From the NCBI GenBank assembly GCA_015501055.1, contig JADNYV010000184.1:1-64000 (forward strand): a stretch of DNA of 64,000 nucleotides, written 5' to 3'. Below the pieces are notes generated by a model. It ran no database searches and had not been told where the DNA came from. It saw only the letters and a list, made by a program, of their open reading frames with translations. A program made the translations under genes and the position numbers. The DNA is from Mucidula mucida (Eukaryota; Basidiomycota; Agaricomycetes; Agaricales; Physalacriaceae). Shown in pieces: positions 47,330-58,534 of this stretch (its first letter is position 1; every line of letters starts with the position of its first letter).

Positions 47330-49193
47330 CTAGACAAGGGCAGCATCTTGAAGATATCCTCGGAAAATAGAATCCCGCACTACGATGATGGTCAATAGAC
47401 GGACACCGCCGTTGAGAAATGACGTACCATTCCCGATAATCCTTTGAGTGGCTTTGGTATCCTGAAACAGTCAATGTTAGGTGAGAAAACGAACTTGCGG
47501 AATCGGACGCACAACAACGCTGGTAAAATGGGTATATAGTACCCGACGGTTCTCGTTATTGCGTCGGTGTACTTGAAGGAAGTGAGCACGGAAATATTGG
47601 ACGACAGTCTCGTAATCATTGGTTCGTTCGCCGAAGGAGGTAATACTAGCACGAGACAGGTAAGAAGCAGCCAAGTATTGACAAACTTTGCACGCACTAC
47701 TTCTGGACTCTTAGTCCGGACTCTATCTTGGACTTGAGTAGGTCGGTCTTATCTAAAGGATACACATCAAAGATCCGAGAACGCGGGGTTTGACCTAACG
47801 ACATACTAAGGAACAATACAAGGTGGACGTTTTTGAGCAAAGCGTTGGAACAGATTTGAGTAAAGAGTTGCAGAGAGTCGTCAATACGGTTGGTTCTTGG
47901 ATCTTCTTCAAGATACTGGAAAGAGACGGGATCAATGATGTGAAGTGTATGGAGATTGACAGAAACCCACTTGATCAAAAGCGCTTACCGGCGCTACAAA
48001 TATGATGGCGTTGGCATCATCAAAGTATGGAATCCACGAGTGCCGCTGGCCGCGAGCCCCACCAACATCGTACAGATGCCAAGTGACAGATTTCCCGTGT
48101 ATTGTAACATCAAAGATGTGCTCTGCGACTCCCATAGTCTGTATTCGTGCGTGGAGGATGTCATCTGTCGAAAAAGGTAAATATATGCGTCTAAATCCTG
48201 TCATAATGCATGCCTACCCGTCGAAGGGACATAGTTGGCGCAGCAACGCGACTTATATGTCGAAGGAAGCTGAAACGGAATAAGTCAAGAGCCTCCCAAC
48301 GATGAAACGCATATACGCACAATTCCGACCACTCGTCGAGCTTTAGGCGACGCTTGCTGATGAGTGCACGACCGTGGGATGATTCCACAGCTCTTTGATG
48401 TCGTCTTTAGATACGTCCAGCAATCGTCCAACTTCCTGCACCAAAGGGTCTTGAGGCACCTCTGCATGGTTATGCTTCCCCCCACCATCCACGGAGGGCC
48501 GTGCACGTATGCGTCCCAGAGCATTCTCAATAGTGCGCGCCTGCCATCCACTGCGAACGAAGACGCCACCCTTCCCGGACCCAGATACGGTGATGCCACC
48601 GCTCAGCCGGTCCGCCAGCTGAGTATCGGTAGATACCAAAGGAGAAAGACGGCGACGAAGATTAGGAATGCTGTTTCGCGAATTGTCCTGGTTCCGCTGA
48701 GCGCGAGGGCCAGGACTGTGCATGGTTGGTGTTGAACGGCCGTTCGAGTAGAGCGAATCGGTGTCCATGCCGTCGTCCCATGCCTCCAGTGTAGTCAATA
48801 TGTGTTTGATAGAGTGCACGACGTTGAAATAGATGACTGTTCGCCAGGATGAGCGCTCCTGGTCGAGCGAGTTAGGTTTGTACATGAGCTGGAATTGCTT
48901 CTGCAGTGTTGATTTGCCGCTCTCGGCCTGCCCTAGTAGGAGAAGCTGACGAGGTGTCGTTTAGACGAGCCAAGCGCAGAGAGCCTGATACCGACCTTGA
49001 CATCGGCCCTCTTCCGTCGGATCCGCTCGCGCTCCTGCCGCAGATCCTCGTCAATTTGTTCAGAAATGCGTTTTGCCTCCGCCTCAGCCTGGAGGCGGGC
49101 ATATCGCTCTGCCTCTGTTTCGTAGCTAGGCGGACGCAGCGCCTCTGCCAGAGGATCGTCCTGGCTGTAGATCGACGGGGTCTTGGAGACCAT
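47330..49193 (-). CDS. Atypical heterotrimeric G-protein alpha subunit, one frame break
   Basis: Starts at ATG 49193 (MVSKTPSIYS, no Gly2, so no N-myristoylation). A long charged helix precedes the P-loop GQAESGKST (about 48915-48942). The helical domain carries a long Ser/Pro/Arg-rich insertion (about 48560-48780). Switch I reads ARIQTMGV with the Arg and Thr; switch II reads DVGGARGQRHSW, so the catalytic Gln of canonical DVGGQ is Ala (48055-48057). The guanine motif FLNKTDLL forms across an intron ending at 47756. The G5 region is HFTSVVDT. The C-terminus is LQDAALV, without a pertussis-toxin Cys. Near 48371 one base is missing between ELWNHPTV and RALISKRRLKLDEW, with no intron able to repair it, so it may be a pseudogene or a base error. 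GTP hydrolysis is expected to be slow. Confidence 0.85.
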
Positions 49194-49311
49194 GGTTGAC
49201 GATGACGGCGGGAGGAGAAAAAGGTAGCGTCGCTTCGTGTATGCAGCCGTGCTCTTTTGGGAAACGATCACGATCAAGATGTGACATGAGACGCGGGTTC
49301 GGCGTCACGCA
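49194..49311. promoter_or_regulatory. 118-bp divergent promoter region
   Basis: The start codons of the G-alpha gene (reading left) and the cyclophilin gene (reading right) are separated by only 118 bp, so both 5' regulatory regions must overlap here. No clear TATA box is seen. Confidence 0.55.
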
Positions 49312-50123
49312 ATGGTTAGTTGACCACCGCCATGATCATCATTCAACTTGCTGATCTCCTCATAGTCTGTCACCTTGCATACATCCCATGGAGAAATAAA
49401 GGTGCTGTGCTGAGCTTCTATTGGCAACCGTGCTGATTTTCTCGTCTACTCAGATAGAGATTTTCTGTGAAGCAGTTCCTAAAACAGCTGAAGTTCGTTC
49501 CTTGCACCGCTCCGTTCTTGGTCTAGATTCTTAATGCACTGCCTGTCAGAACTTTCTCGCTCTCTGCGCTTCGAACTATTACGATGGCTGCATATTCCAC
49601 CGAAACATCAAGGGGTTCATGGTTCAAACAGGCGATCCCACCGGCTCCGGTAAAGGTGGCCAAAGTATCTGGGGGAACCCGTTCCCAGACGAGATACGGT
49701 CTACTCTAAAGGTTGCGCCTCTCTTGATGATATTCTCACCCTGTCTGAGCTCTCACCTCAGTTCAACACCAGAGGCATGGTCGCGATGGCCAACTCTGGG
49801 CCAGATACCAACAAGTCGTATGTCTGCTGTCACAACTCTATCGTCCGGGCTTGATTCCGTTCCAGTCAGTTTTTTATCACCTATGCCAAGCAGTCCCACC
49901 TGGATGGAAAATACACCATATTTGGTAAAGTTATTGATGGTGCTGATTCTACACTGGACGCCATGGAACGCGTTCCGGTCAACAATAAGAACCGGCCTTT
50001 GAGTGAGATCAAATTGGATCATGTAGGCTATGTGTTGCCGATTTAACCTACTCGGATGCGCTGACATCCCTGAAGATCACTATTCACGCCAATCCAGTTG
50101 CCGACTCACAGCTACGAAGATAG
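49312..50123 (+). CDS. Cyclophilin-type peptidyl-prolyl isomerase, PPIL3 type
   Basis: The spliced exons read [108 protein letters not shown] and a short C-terminus ending at TAG 50121-50123. Active-site Arg (FHR), Phe/Met/Gln (GFMVQ) and the N-S-G-P-N-T-like block are present; the cyclosporin-contact Trp of CypA is His (SHLDGK), as in PPIL3. PPIL3 proteins associate with the spliceosome in the nucleus. The first exon appears to be only the ATG (49312-49314) followed by a 51-bp intron gttagt...catag to 49365. Upstream is the divergent G-alpha gene. Confidence 0.9.
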
Positions 50124-50663
50124 TCGCGCCGTGTACATTGAGCGGGTATGTAACAATGGACGCGAAGAATACAGAGTTCGCCGTCTGTCAACTGTCGGGG
50201 TTCTTTTTTGGGATCAGAAGATTGCCGCTACTGCCTCTTCGAAACTACGACTTCGACTGCCAATGCCACATCCATATCAACGGTCACGTAGGAGTGCTCG
50301 AATGATGTTGAAGGAGTCGTTGAAACATCTTTTCCAGACAAAAACATGTGTATGAAGGCCTCAGTAAAGGCGCACTCGAACTTGAAGGTTTATGAATCAT
50401 TTTGAAAGCCGTTTACATATAAGGTTATCAAAAACAAGCAAAGGAGGACAGATACCGAAATGAGCACAGCAATAATCATGAACTCATAATGATCCTGACA
50501 CGGCCAATGAAATGGCGGTCGTTGGGCGGTCACTACCCTCGCGTGCCATTCTGGCCATCTGATGAAATCGCAGGCATTGACACTGTGCCTATAATGGTGA
50601 TAAACGTGGGCAATTTGAGATATGCTAATATGCTACAGGAATATACATACAGTCCTTCCACCA
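50124..50663. other. Intergenic between convergent genes
   Basis: Holds the 3' ends of the cyclophilin (left) and capping protein (right) genes. Short open frames (50098-50355) have no recognised similarity. Confidence 0.5.
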
Positions 50664-51780
50664 TTACCGCTTGATGAAGCCAACCAATTCCTTTTGCAAT
50701 TCCCTCTGTCGCCGAGTCTTCTCCAAGTCATCCACGCTCCTCAAATCATACACGACGTCCCTCGTCTTGCCAAAATAGACCTACTCAGAACTCAGATAAA
50801 TCTGAGGTTAGCGACCAAGCTTGATGCGTACCTCTTGTAAAAGATTGCGCATCTTGATCTCCATCTCTTCAATCATTCTACCGGTGTTTGTTATATGCGA
50901 AGACTGATCGTGTATACCCCAATCCTGTTCGGTCTAAAGAGAACAGCTTCAGCACCGGAGCGAACAAGAATACAAGAAGACTCACCTGACGGGTCATGCT
51001 ACCGCTGAGACTAACTTCCCCGTCGCGCTTCCATCCTTCAAGACCTTTCTTGTCTCCGCCTTTCTTGTCATCCTCAGCCTCAGAGCTCTTCCGCGTGATG
51101 AGCTGGAGCATAACGGTCGATGTCAGCTTGTAATGTGCGTTGCGCCCGCGCTCCGCAGTTTCAAAGACGTGGATCGAGTCCCAAGACCCAGCTGGCTCAT
51201 TTGGGGAGGACGGCGTCATGACTGGCAGGATGAATTGAGCAGCGTCATCCGGGTCGTGGCGCGTGGATTCATACCTTTCTTGAGAAGAACAACCCCCGCA
51301 AATCCGCCGTCATCGAGATCCCAGAGATAGACAGATGATACACCGCCTTCGTAGTACCTGATAGGCATAGATTTAGATGTCAAGCATCATACGACGCGTA
51401 GAACTCGCACATCTCCCGATACGTATCGAAAGCCTCGTTTGCAGAGATTTCCAGTTTGCGCAGTTTGGAAGAGGGAACGGTGCCGTCGTCCAAGGGAGGG
51501 TCATACTCGTTCGACCATGGTGACCTGGAGGACATCAGCGCTGTCTCACCAGGTCTGCAAGCGCATACCGGTAGCTCTCGCCGTCTCTATTGTAATCGCA
51601 GGCCAGATAATCCCTACCAGTAGCGCGATCCGTCTTGAGCTGAAGCGGCTGGTCGACGCTACCTAGCAGATCATCCGCGTAGTCGGGGCATATTCCTATC
51701 AGCGCATTGACATTCTCTTCAGTGCGTGTAGGCGGCAGCCTGCGCATAAGATCCAGCATAGAATCGACGAGGTCCGTCAT
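50664..51780 (-). CDS. CAP2: F-actin capping protein subunit beta
   Basis: Forms the CapZ heterodimer with the alpha subunit and caps barbed ends of actin filaments at cortical patches. The start is ATG 51780 ([17 protein letters not shown]). Highly conserved blocks are [90 protein letters not shown] and [14 protein letters not shown], ending at TAA 50664. A Lys/Asp-rich insertion (about 51020-51075) lengthens the loop before SGSMTRQ compared with animal CAPZB. Introns are short and join in frame. Confidence in the identity is very high. Confidence 0.94.
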
Positions 51781-52222
51781 CTTGGCCGTCGGGTAGTGGA
51801 GCGTGGAGATCGACGTTGAGGGTAAGATGGGCGCAGTTGTCACAGCCAAGCAGCTGCAAATGATGCGCCCATTGATTGCCTGATCGGGAAGGCGCGGGTT
51901 CTGGCGGGATATGTGGCGTCTCAGCGCCGACAATATCGATAGTGGCGACGCGTATGTATGCGTTGAGGCAAGACGATCCTGTCAATCGCGATGTAGTACA
52001 ATCTTGATTTTGAATGAACAACAGAATAAGTAAACGGATGAGTATCCCACGGATGGCACTATTAAGATATCTTGTAAGGACGTCCTTTGAACCATGCACT
52101 CCGCAACCTGTACTTATAATAACATTGTAGCGCTTGGGATACATCATTAGGATCACGTTAGCGCTACGAGTTCCCCCTCGCACAGGTCTCTTCCATACAC
52201 AACTCATACCGCTTCGGCTGCG
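51781..52222. other. Intergenic, capping protein promoter
   Basis: About 440 bp upstream of the capping-protein start. A minus-strand frame overlaps the capping start in another phase and is judged a shadow. Confidence 0.45.
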
Positions 52223-53818
52223 TCATAGGGAATCTCGTGCGTCAACCCGGTTTCCGTTGTAACCATAATCTGTTAGATCCTTATCAGCGTACTTTTCATT
52301 GAATGCAGCAGACATTACTCGCACCTGGATATCTTGTGGTGTTGGCTGTTCATGCTCCTTCCTGAACCAACCGAATAATCGCTTTGAAAGAGTCGGTTGG
52401 GGCCGTTGTATAGTCATGACATCTCCAACACTGATATGAACTTCCGTCACAGGATATCTAGGCCCAAACGCTGCTTTCGAAAATGGATGACAGAGTTGCG
52501 ATTCTTGAAAACCGCTACGATGTGGCGCTCGGACTATTGAGGCGCCGGCTTGATATACAGGGATTAGATTGAGATCCTTCGATACGATGCCAGATGGAAA
52601 GGTTGGTGTCCCTTTCCTTCTCTTGGCGCCCGTGGCCCAATATAACACATAGGCGTTGACAATGACCTGTCATTGCTATCATCATGAAAGCATAGGGCAA
52701 ATGCAAAGCAAGACTTACGTCTGTGGCACAAGTCCCCAGACAAAACCATCCCAACTCATGTCCGCGGAGGGCAGTCAATACCGCGATATTGACCTGCTCA
52801 GAGATCTTTGAGCTGTCAGTCAAGTCTGATATCATGTCCTTACTGTAGAGGTCGTGAGAGCAATTGCCGACGCTCTGGTTCGTTCGATGAGTTTATGCAA
52901 CGAGGGCGAATCTGGGAGCGCTTACACAAGTGCCCTTTTCGCAACCCGTTGAACTCGATGATTCAGGGATTCGGCTCGTATCAACGGCCATAGAAATGAC
53001 CCCGTTAGGAAGATGCTGATATAACTGAAGAAGCTTGTCAAGGACAGTCCATACGGAACGAAATTGGGTGTACACTCACAGGTCGTAGCTCAAGAGAGGA
53101 ATAGACGACATCGACTTCAATCCAATCATGCATGCCATGTCGTCTTCTCTGTAGTAATATGTGCGCCCTAGGCAGGACTGTATTCAGGAGCGGAAATCAT
53201 CCGGTATCACGTACACACTCACCAAATAACATTAGGACAATGACAACAGAGTAGAGACAGACCGTGATAAACGAAACTACGTAGATCGGAGATCTGAACC
53301 GAGCGACGCAGGAAACGGGTGACCGAACGATATAAACTCGTTCAACTGCAAACTCGATTAGATAGAATCAACGGAAAGACGCCTCTTCGATGACTTACTG
53401 AGGAAGGCATAAATGAGAAGTTTAGAAGTCGCGTAGAATGCGATGCACAGATGAATGGCAGCCGAACACACGCTGTCTTGTAGCTCCAGCCCAACTCCGA
53501 ATATAAGAATACCACCTAGGCGTTTCGTCACGGCCAGCGCGGAGTGATACAGTGATTCAGACCCACTCGAAATGAGGAATAGCCAAGAATCCAAAAATAC
53601 CAGGATAAGACAGAGACGTGGCCAAGGGATCTGAAAAATCGCGCTATAGGAAACCAAACGTTCGAGCGCAATCCTGCGAGAAAGACAATGGGACAGGAGA
53701 GTAACACCTAGATTCTTGTGAGCTTGGGCATATGGAACAGATCGCCGAGAAGCGCACCCAAGAAATGAATGAGCGAGCTCACTACCTGCGCGCCTACTGA
53801 AGGGAACAGCGAGGGCAT
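52223..53818 (-). CDS. Multi-pass membrane protein of unknown function
   Basis: Minus-strand exons give a series of hydrophobic helices. The first certain one is FQIPWPRLCLILVFLDSWLF (about 53580-53640), then others near 53400-53520, 53230-53290, 53010-53060, 52750-52830 and 52630-52690. A long hydrophilic C-terminal tail (52223-52610) ends RVDARDSL at TGA 52223-52225. The start is tentatively ATG 53818 (MPSLFPSVGAQVV), but the first intron is not resolved. The plan of about seven helices with a cytosolic tail is common in mushroom-specific membrane proteins. It differs in sequence from the 7TM protein at 13781-15165. The copia pair begins only 95 bp upstream of the proposed start and may disturb its promoter. 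Confidence 0.6.
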
Positions 53819-53912
53819 TGTGAAGAAGGTGGTGGTGAATGCATAAGGGCCGCTTTTGTTTTCATTCTGCAGCTGTCATGGATTGAATGTAGCTAAAGGG
53901 GGACATATCTAA

Positions 53913-54199
53913 TGTAAGGAAATGGAGTCGGTAAGCTTCTCAGTCGATACACAATGGTAGAAACGACTGTATTAAGGTCGAGTACTATACCTAATGTAAG
54001 GAAATGGAGTCGGTAAGCTTCTGTAAGATATATAAGTACGAGGAATGATTAGGTTAATGTAAATAGGCTCACCTCAGTCGATACACAATGGTAGAAACGA
54101 CTGAGGTGGCGTGAAACGATCGAGAGGTATATAAATGTACGTATAGGAGGCATGTCCATAAAAGGAATTCACCGCCCGTCGTCGGGTCTACTTCCAACA
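53913..54199 (-). repeat. 3' LTR of copia element A
   Basis: 287 bp, the exact reverse complement of the LTRs at 58561-58847 and 63360-63646 as far as I can read. It begins TGTTGG and ends TTACA in element orientation. The bases TTA follow all three copies, so the true end could be 3 bp further out. Confidence 0.92.
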
Positions 54200-54217
54200 C
54201 TCCCCCAGATCCGACGA

Positions 54218-57200
54218 CTACCCATCAACCTCTCCAATATTCAACGCGGCAAGGCAACGATAATGGGCGTCACGAGGAAGAGGCTTGGTGAAGATATCCG
54301 CTGGGTTTTCGTTACCGCGGACGAAGTTGAGCTTGATTTCCTTCGCCGCGACGAGTTCCCGAATGTAATGATGACGGATATCGATGTGCTTCACCTTCGC
54401 GTGGGATTTGGTGTTCTTTGTCAAGTCGAGCGCGCCTCGATTGTCACCCCATAAGTCGCCCGGTTTCTCTTGTGCCAACAGGATCTCCTCCAGCCACGAA
54501 TACATCCATCGCATCTGCTGACCGGCCTTCGAGGTAGAGACATACTCGGATTCAACAGTGGAAAGAGCAACCGTCTGTTGACGCTTCGAACTCCAAGACA
54601 CAGGCGCCCCGGCCATCATGAAAACTTGACCGGAGGTGGAACGACGCGTATCCTTGCATCCCGCATAGTCAGCGTCGACGAATCCGACTGGCACCAATGG
54701 TTGGTCCGATGAGAAAATGAGCCCGAACTTCACGGTTTGGCGAATGTATCCCAACACATGGAGCAACGCCCTCCAGTGTTCCAAGCCCGGATTCGTCTGG
54801 TAGCGAGATAAGACGCTGACTGCGTAGGAGAGGTCGGGACGAGTGGTGAGTTGGCCCCACATAACCTTGCCAAGAAGGGTGCGATACGGTTTATCCTTCA
54901 TGACCTGGCGTTCTTCGTTGGTAGTGGGCGACATGTCGTTAGAGAGGGATGTTCCAACGGGGAGGGGAATGGAGCGGAGAGGAAGGTTCTCGAGACCGAA
55001 TTCCTTGAAAACCTTTTCGAAGTACGCGCGTTGGGATAAGGTGATGGTGCCAGCTTCGTACTTCTCGATAATCGTCATTCCAAGGAGTCGCTCCTGGTCG
55101 GTGACTTCGCGAATATCCCAAATCCTCCCCATCTCTGCCTTCCTAGTCTCTGCTTCAGGCAGCGACGCTGACGCTCCCATAACGTCATCAGTATACGTCG
55201 CAGTGAGGGTGTACTCGCCATTATCTCCCGTGCGGACGCGTACACACGGGTCCGCTCTTGACGTGGTATATCCCAACTCATCGTACGTCCCGTTCAACGT
55301 TCCGGCCCAGTCATGGCCACCTTGCATCGTTCCGTAAATCGTCTTCTTCAATCTGCACTTCTCCCCCTCGCGTCCTTCCACCTCATACCCACTCGGCTGA
55401 TCCATCCATATCTCCTCCGTCGTGTCACTGTTAAGGAAAGCGGCTTCAAAATCAATCAGCCAGATATGAAGACGTTCAGCAACGGCCACAGCAGCCATCA
55501 TCCGGATAGACTCCATCCTCGCTACCGCTGCCCACGTCTCATTGTAATCCACCCCCAATTGCTGAGTGAAACCTTTACCAACCCAACGAGCTTTGTCGCG
55601 CATACGTACACCATCACCATTTTTCTTGACGGCGTACACCCATCGACCAGCCATGACATTCGCACCGGGCGGTGGTATCCCCAATTCCCACGTGCCCTTG
55701 CGTTGATGAAGGTCCATCTCGACGTCCATCGCGGCTGTCCAACGGTCGGCATCCAAAGACATTGCTTCTTTATACGTCTTCGGTTCATAGGTATCGTCGT
55801 CGGTATGTCCCAACAACGCGACAAAGTCGTCCAAGTCGGCGGACGCGTTCCAGGCGGCGTTAGCGGCGGGTGTCTCCGTGGCCCAATCTTCACCGGCGGC
55901 ACGGGCTAGGTCTTCGCGTCTCTCGTAGGCGGCGTTCTCGATGGCGGCACGAGTCGGGACAGGCGTACGTGATGAGCGTCTAGGTTCAGGCTGAGAAGGC
56001 GGCTGGGAAGGTGTGTCGTTAGCCGAAGGACCAAAAGAAGAAGAGGATGAGGTAATAGAAGAAGTAGAAGACTTAAACTTTACTTCGTCACCTGGAGCGA
56101 CCACTTTAGGTGGGACACTGTTAAATGCATCCGTGTGCACCGGTGTTTGAAGCTCGTTCTCATCTCCACCTCCAAATATTCCTTCATCTCCCCCCTCCCT
56201 GCGGTATCCCTCGTCAAACTCCACGTTACGACTGACAAACTGGACTCCGCGGTCGTCGACAAGGACGTAATTACCCGCACCAACTCCGTACCCAATCAGA
56301 GTGGCCGAGATTCCGCGGTCATCCAGTTTGCTCTTCCCATCCACCCTAATCCCGTTCACAACGGGTGCCTTGGCCTTACACCTACTTCCCCAGACGCGGA
56401 AGTGTGCTACGCTCTGTCGACCACCCAACATTTCCTCGGCCGGAATTTTGCCAGGATGGCGCCGTGTTGTCATACGGTTGCGAACATGGATACTCGCCGC
56501 CGCCGCCGCTGCCCAATATTTATGAGGCAGGTTCGAGTCGTGAAGACCCGTACGAACGTCCTCGAGGACAGTCCGCAACGCTCGCTCTGCCAGCCCGTTC
56601 TGAGCAGAGGAGTAAGGTGCTGTGGTCTCGTGTACAATGCCGTGAGTCTTGAAGTACTCTGACCATGCATGCGAATTGAACGCATTGTCAGTCCGGACGC
56701 GTTTGATCTGCTGTCCAGTCTGCTTCTCCAACAAGACTCTATAATCGTCGAAGGCCTTGATGGTAGTATCGTCGCTCTTGTCTTTGAGAAAATCGCCGTA
56801 CTTATACGACGTCCCAGAGTCGACAATAATCATCATGTAAATGTTTCCTCCCACGGACGGCGTGCGCGACGGACCCCACAAATCCATCGCGACTAGTCCA
56901 AGAGGAGGTACGTCCGGATCGGTATGGTTATCATACGGACGTGTATGCTGACAACCTGCTTGACAGTCGGGACAACGTCCATCGACAGTCAAGTTGGTGA
57001 TCCTCAAGTCGTCAACTAGGCCCTTTGCGGCCATCTCGCGAATGCGTTCGACGTCGGAATGAGCGAAGCGTCGGTGCCACGTCTGCAAATCGACTGGCGC
57101 TGAGGTCGACAGCATCGCCACACTTTGCGAGGAGTCAAGGACATACATCCCCGACGATCCACGGCCGTGTAAAATTGGCGTCCCACCAAGGCCCTTCGTA

Positions 57201-58534
57201 ATCACTACTCGTCCCCCACCGAAGAGCGAGTAATAACCACCGCGGTCAAATTGACTGACGGAGATGAGGCTCGCCGAAAGGGATGGTGCGTGTAACGCAT
57301 TCTTGAAGGTAAGCGTGATTTTCTTTCCTTCGACGTCGTACGTCCGAGTGACAGTCCCCTTGCCCACAATAGGAAAATCACCCTCGGACGCTAACGCTGA
57401 TTTGCCCGTACGATACGGCAGTGACTCATACTCGGCAAAGTCGTCGCGATCGCGAAAGAAGTGGTCGCTAGCCCCAGAGTCGAGGAACGTTAGGGATATG
57501 GTCGACTTGACGCCCTCAAAAGTACGACTAACCGTCGCGGTATCTGCGACAGGCGCGTCAACAACATACGCGACAGGACAGATACACGGGGATAAAGATG
57601 GGAGGGGATCATTGATGCTGTTATCTTCGCCGTCAATAGAGACAATGATGGAAGAATCAGATTCGACGCCATCGGTCCAAGCGGCGAGGACGACGTGTGA
57701 TGTGGAAGGAGTTGTGGCGGGCGTGTTCGAGGATGTTTGGTTCGCTTGCGCCTGGGATTGCTTCTTCCTCTGGCCAAAGCCGGGAGGAAACTGCCCTTCT
57801 TTCCCGCCTCCTTCCCAATAGCAGTCGATGACCCAATGACTGCTACGATCCTTCGCCTTGCACTTGGGATTTGTGCAGTGGCGCTTCCCTGTAGCTGCCG
57901 CGAAAGCGGTCGACCCACCAGTGGGTGCCTTGGGGAGCTTAATCGTGGCGGCATACGTCTGGATAGCACCCCAGACGTCTTCAGCTGTGGGATAGGGAAA
58001 TAGTTGGGCGATGAGGGGAAGCCACTGGGGGTTTGTGGCGGGAAGGGACCGGATCAGGACTCCCTTGAGATCCTTATCGGTGACGGTCTTCCCGAGCGAG
58101 CGAAGGACCGCGACTTGGGCGTTGAGATCCGCCCAGTGCGCATCGAGTTCGTCAGTGGAAGTGCCGGCGAACGCAGCGGTGTTGAAATTATTCTCGGCGT
58201 TGGATAGGGCTGCATCGCTCTTGGGTATACAGAGTCGCTCAAGGCGAGTCCAGATTTCGGCGGATGTTCCTTCCACGTTGAGTCCTATGGCAACGGGATC
58301 GATGATGTTCTGGACGACGAGTGCTGTGGCGCACCCATCGCGAAAGTCCCATTCGTCGCGGGATGGCGCCTTCGAGTAGAACGGGGTCTGGGGTTCGGTT
58401 TGACCAGGGCTGAGGATGACGATGGGTGGTCGGGTAATTGCCCCGTCGATATATCCCTTGAGACCTGTTCTCGTAGCGGATTGCTCGATACGAATCTTGA
58501 AGGACGCCCAGTTGGTCTTATCGTTCTTGAGCAT
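54218..58534 (-). CDS. Copia Gag-Pol polyprotein A, 1438 aa
   Basis: Intact frame encoding gag, protease, integrase, reverse transcriptase and RNase H in copia order, as described for element B. It starts at an internal Met (ATG 58534) because the normal first 15 codons are replaced by LTR sequence. It differs from B at five residues that I can see: N to S in SLSANLIS, R to C in QAGRQHT, V to M in NIYMVII, T to I in DDTTTKA and S to F in SSSSSGPS. The R to C change lies next to the integrase zinc-binding CPDCQAG block. Catalytic motifs DSGAS, the integrase D,D,E and TYTDDV are unchanged. With no 5' LTR of its own it should not be expressed as a normal element. Confidence 0.93.
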   Translation of the reverse strand: MLKNDKTNWASFKIRIEQSATRTGLKGYIDGAITRPPIVILSPGQTEPQTPFYSKAPSRDEWDFRDGCATALVVQNIIDPVAIGLNVEGTSAEIWTRLERLCIPKSDAALSNAENNFNTAAFAGTSTDELDAHWADLNAQVAVLRSLGKTVTDKDLKGVLIRSLPATNPQWLPLIAQLFPYPTAEDVWGAIQTYAATIKLPKAPTGGSTAFAAATGKRHCTNPKCKAKDRSSHWVIDCYWEGGGKEGQFPPGFGQRKKQSQAQANQTSSNTPATTPSTSHVVLAAWTDGVESDSSIIVSIDGEDNSINDPLPSLSPCICPVAYVVDAPVADTATVSRTFEGVKSTISLTFLDSGASDHFFRDRDDFAEYESLPYRTGKSALASEGDFPIVGKGTVTRTYDVEGKKITLTFKNALHAPSLSASLISVSQFDRGGYYSLFGGGRVVITKGLGGTPILHGRGSSGMYVLDSSQSVAMLSTSAPVDLQTWHRRFAHSDVERIREMAAKGLVDDLRITNLTVDGRCPDCQAGCQHTRPYDNHTDPDVPPLGLVAMDLWGPSRTPSVGGNIYMMIIVDSGTSYKYGDFLKDKSDDTTIKAFDDYRVLLEKQTGQQIKRVRTDNAFNSHAWSEYFKTHGIVHETTAPYSSAQNGLAERALRTVLEDVRTGLHDSNLPHKYWAAAAAASIHVRNRMTTRRHPGKIPAEEMLGGRQSVAHFRVWGSRCKAKAPVVNGIRVDGKSKLDDRGISATLIGYGVGAGNYVLVDDRGVQFVSRNVEFDEGYRREGGDEGIFGGGDENELQTPVHTDAFNSVPPKVVAPGDEVKFKSSTSSITSSSSSFGPSANDTPSQPPSQPEPRRSSRTPVPTRAAIENAAYERREDLARAAGEDWATETPAANAAWNASADLDDFVALLGHTDDDTYEPKTYKEAMSLDADRWTAAMDVEMDLHQRKGTWELGIPPPGANVMAGRWVYAVKKNGDGVRMRDKARWVGKGFTQQLGVDYNETWAAVARMESIRMMAAVAVAERLHIWLIDFEAAFLNSDTTEEIWMDQPSGYEVEGREGEKCRLKKTIYGTMQGGHDWAGTLNGTYDELGYTTSRADPCVRVRTGDNGEYTLTATYTDDVMGASASLPEAETRKAEMGRIWDIREVTDQERLLGMTIIEKYEAGTITLSQRAYFEKVFKEFGLENLPLRSIPLPVGTSLSNDMSPTTNEERQVMKDKPYRTLLGKVMWGQLTTRPDLSYAVSVLSRYQTNPGLEHWRALLHVLGYIRQTVKFGLIFSSDQPLVPVGFVDADYAGCKDTRRSTSGQVFMMAGAPVSWSSKRQQTVALSTVESEYVSTSKAGQQMRWMYSWLEEILLAQEKPGDLWGDNRGALDLTKNTKSHAKVKHIDIRHHYIRELVAAKEIKLNFVRGNENPADIFTKPLPRDAHYRCLAALNIGEVDG

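Noticed and set aside
51719..52207. 162-codon minus-strand frame overlapping the capping-protein start
   Set aside because: It overlaps a highly conserved gene in another phase and has no recognisable content.
53880..53912. Left flank of element A (TTAGATATGTCCCCC in minus orientation) resembles the copia primer-site region
   Set aside because: The likeness covers about 15 bases with a gap and then vanishes; chance is more likely than a lost internal sequence.
55522..56662. Long open frames antisense to copia pol, seen in both arms
   Set aside because: They are GC-rich shadow frames of the conserved polyprotein and are mirrored exactly in element B.
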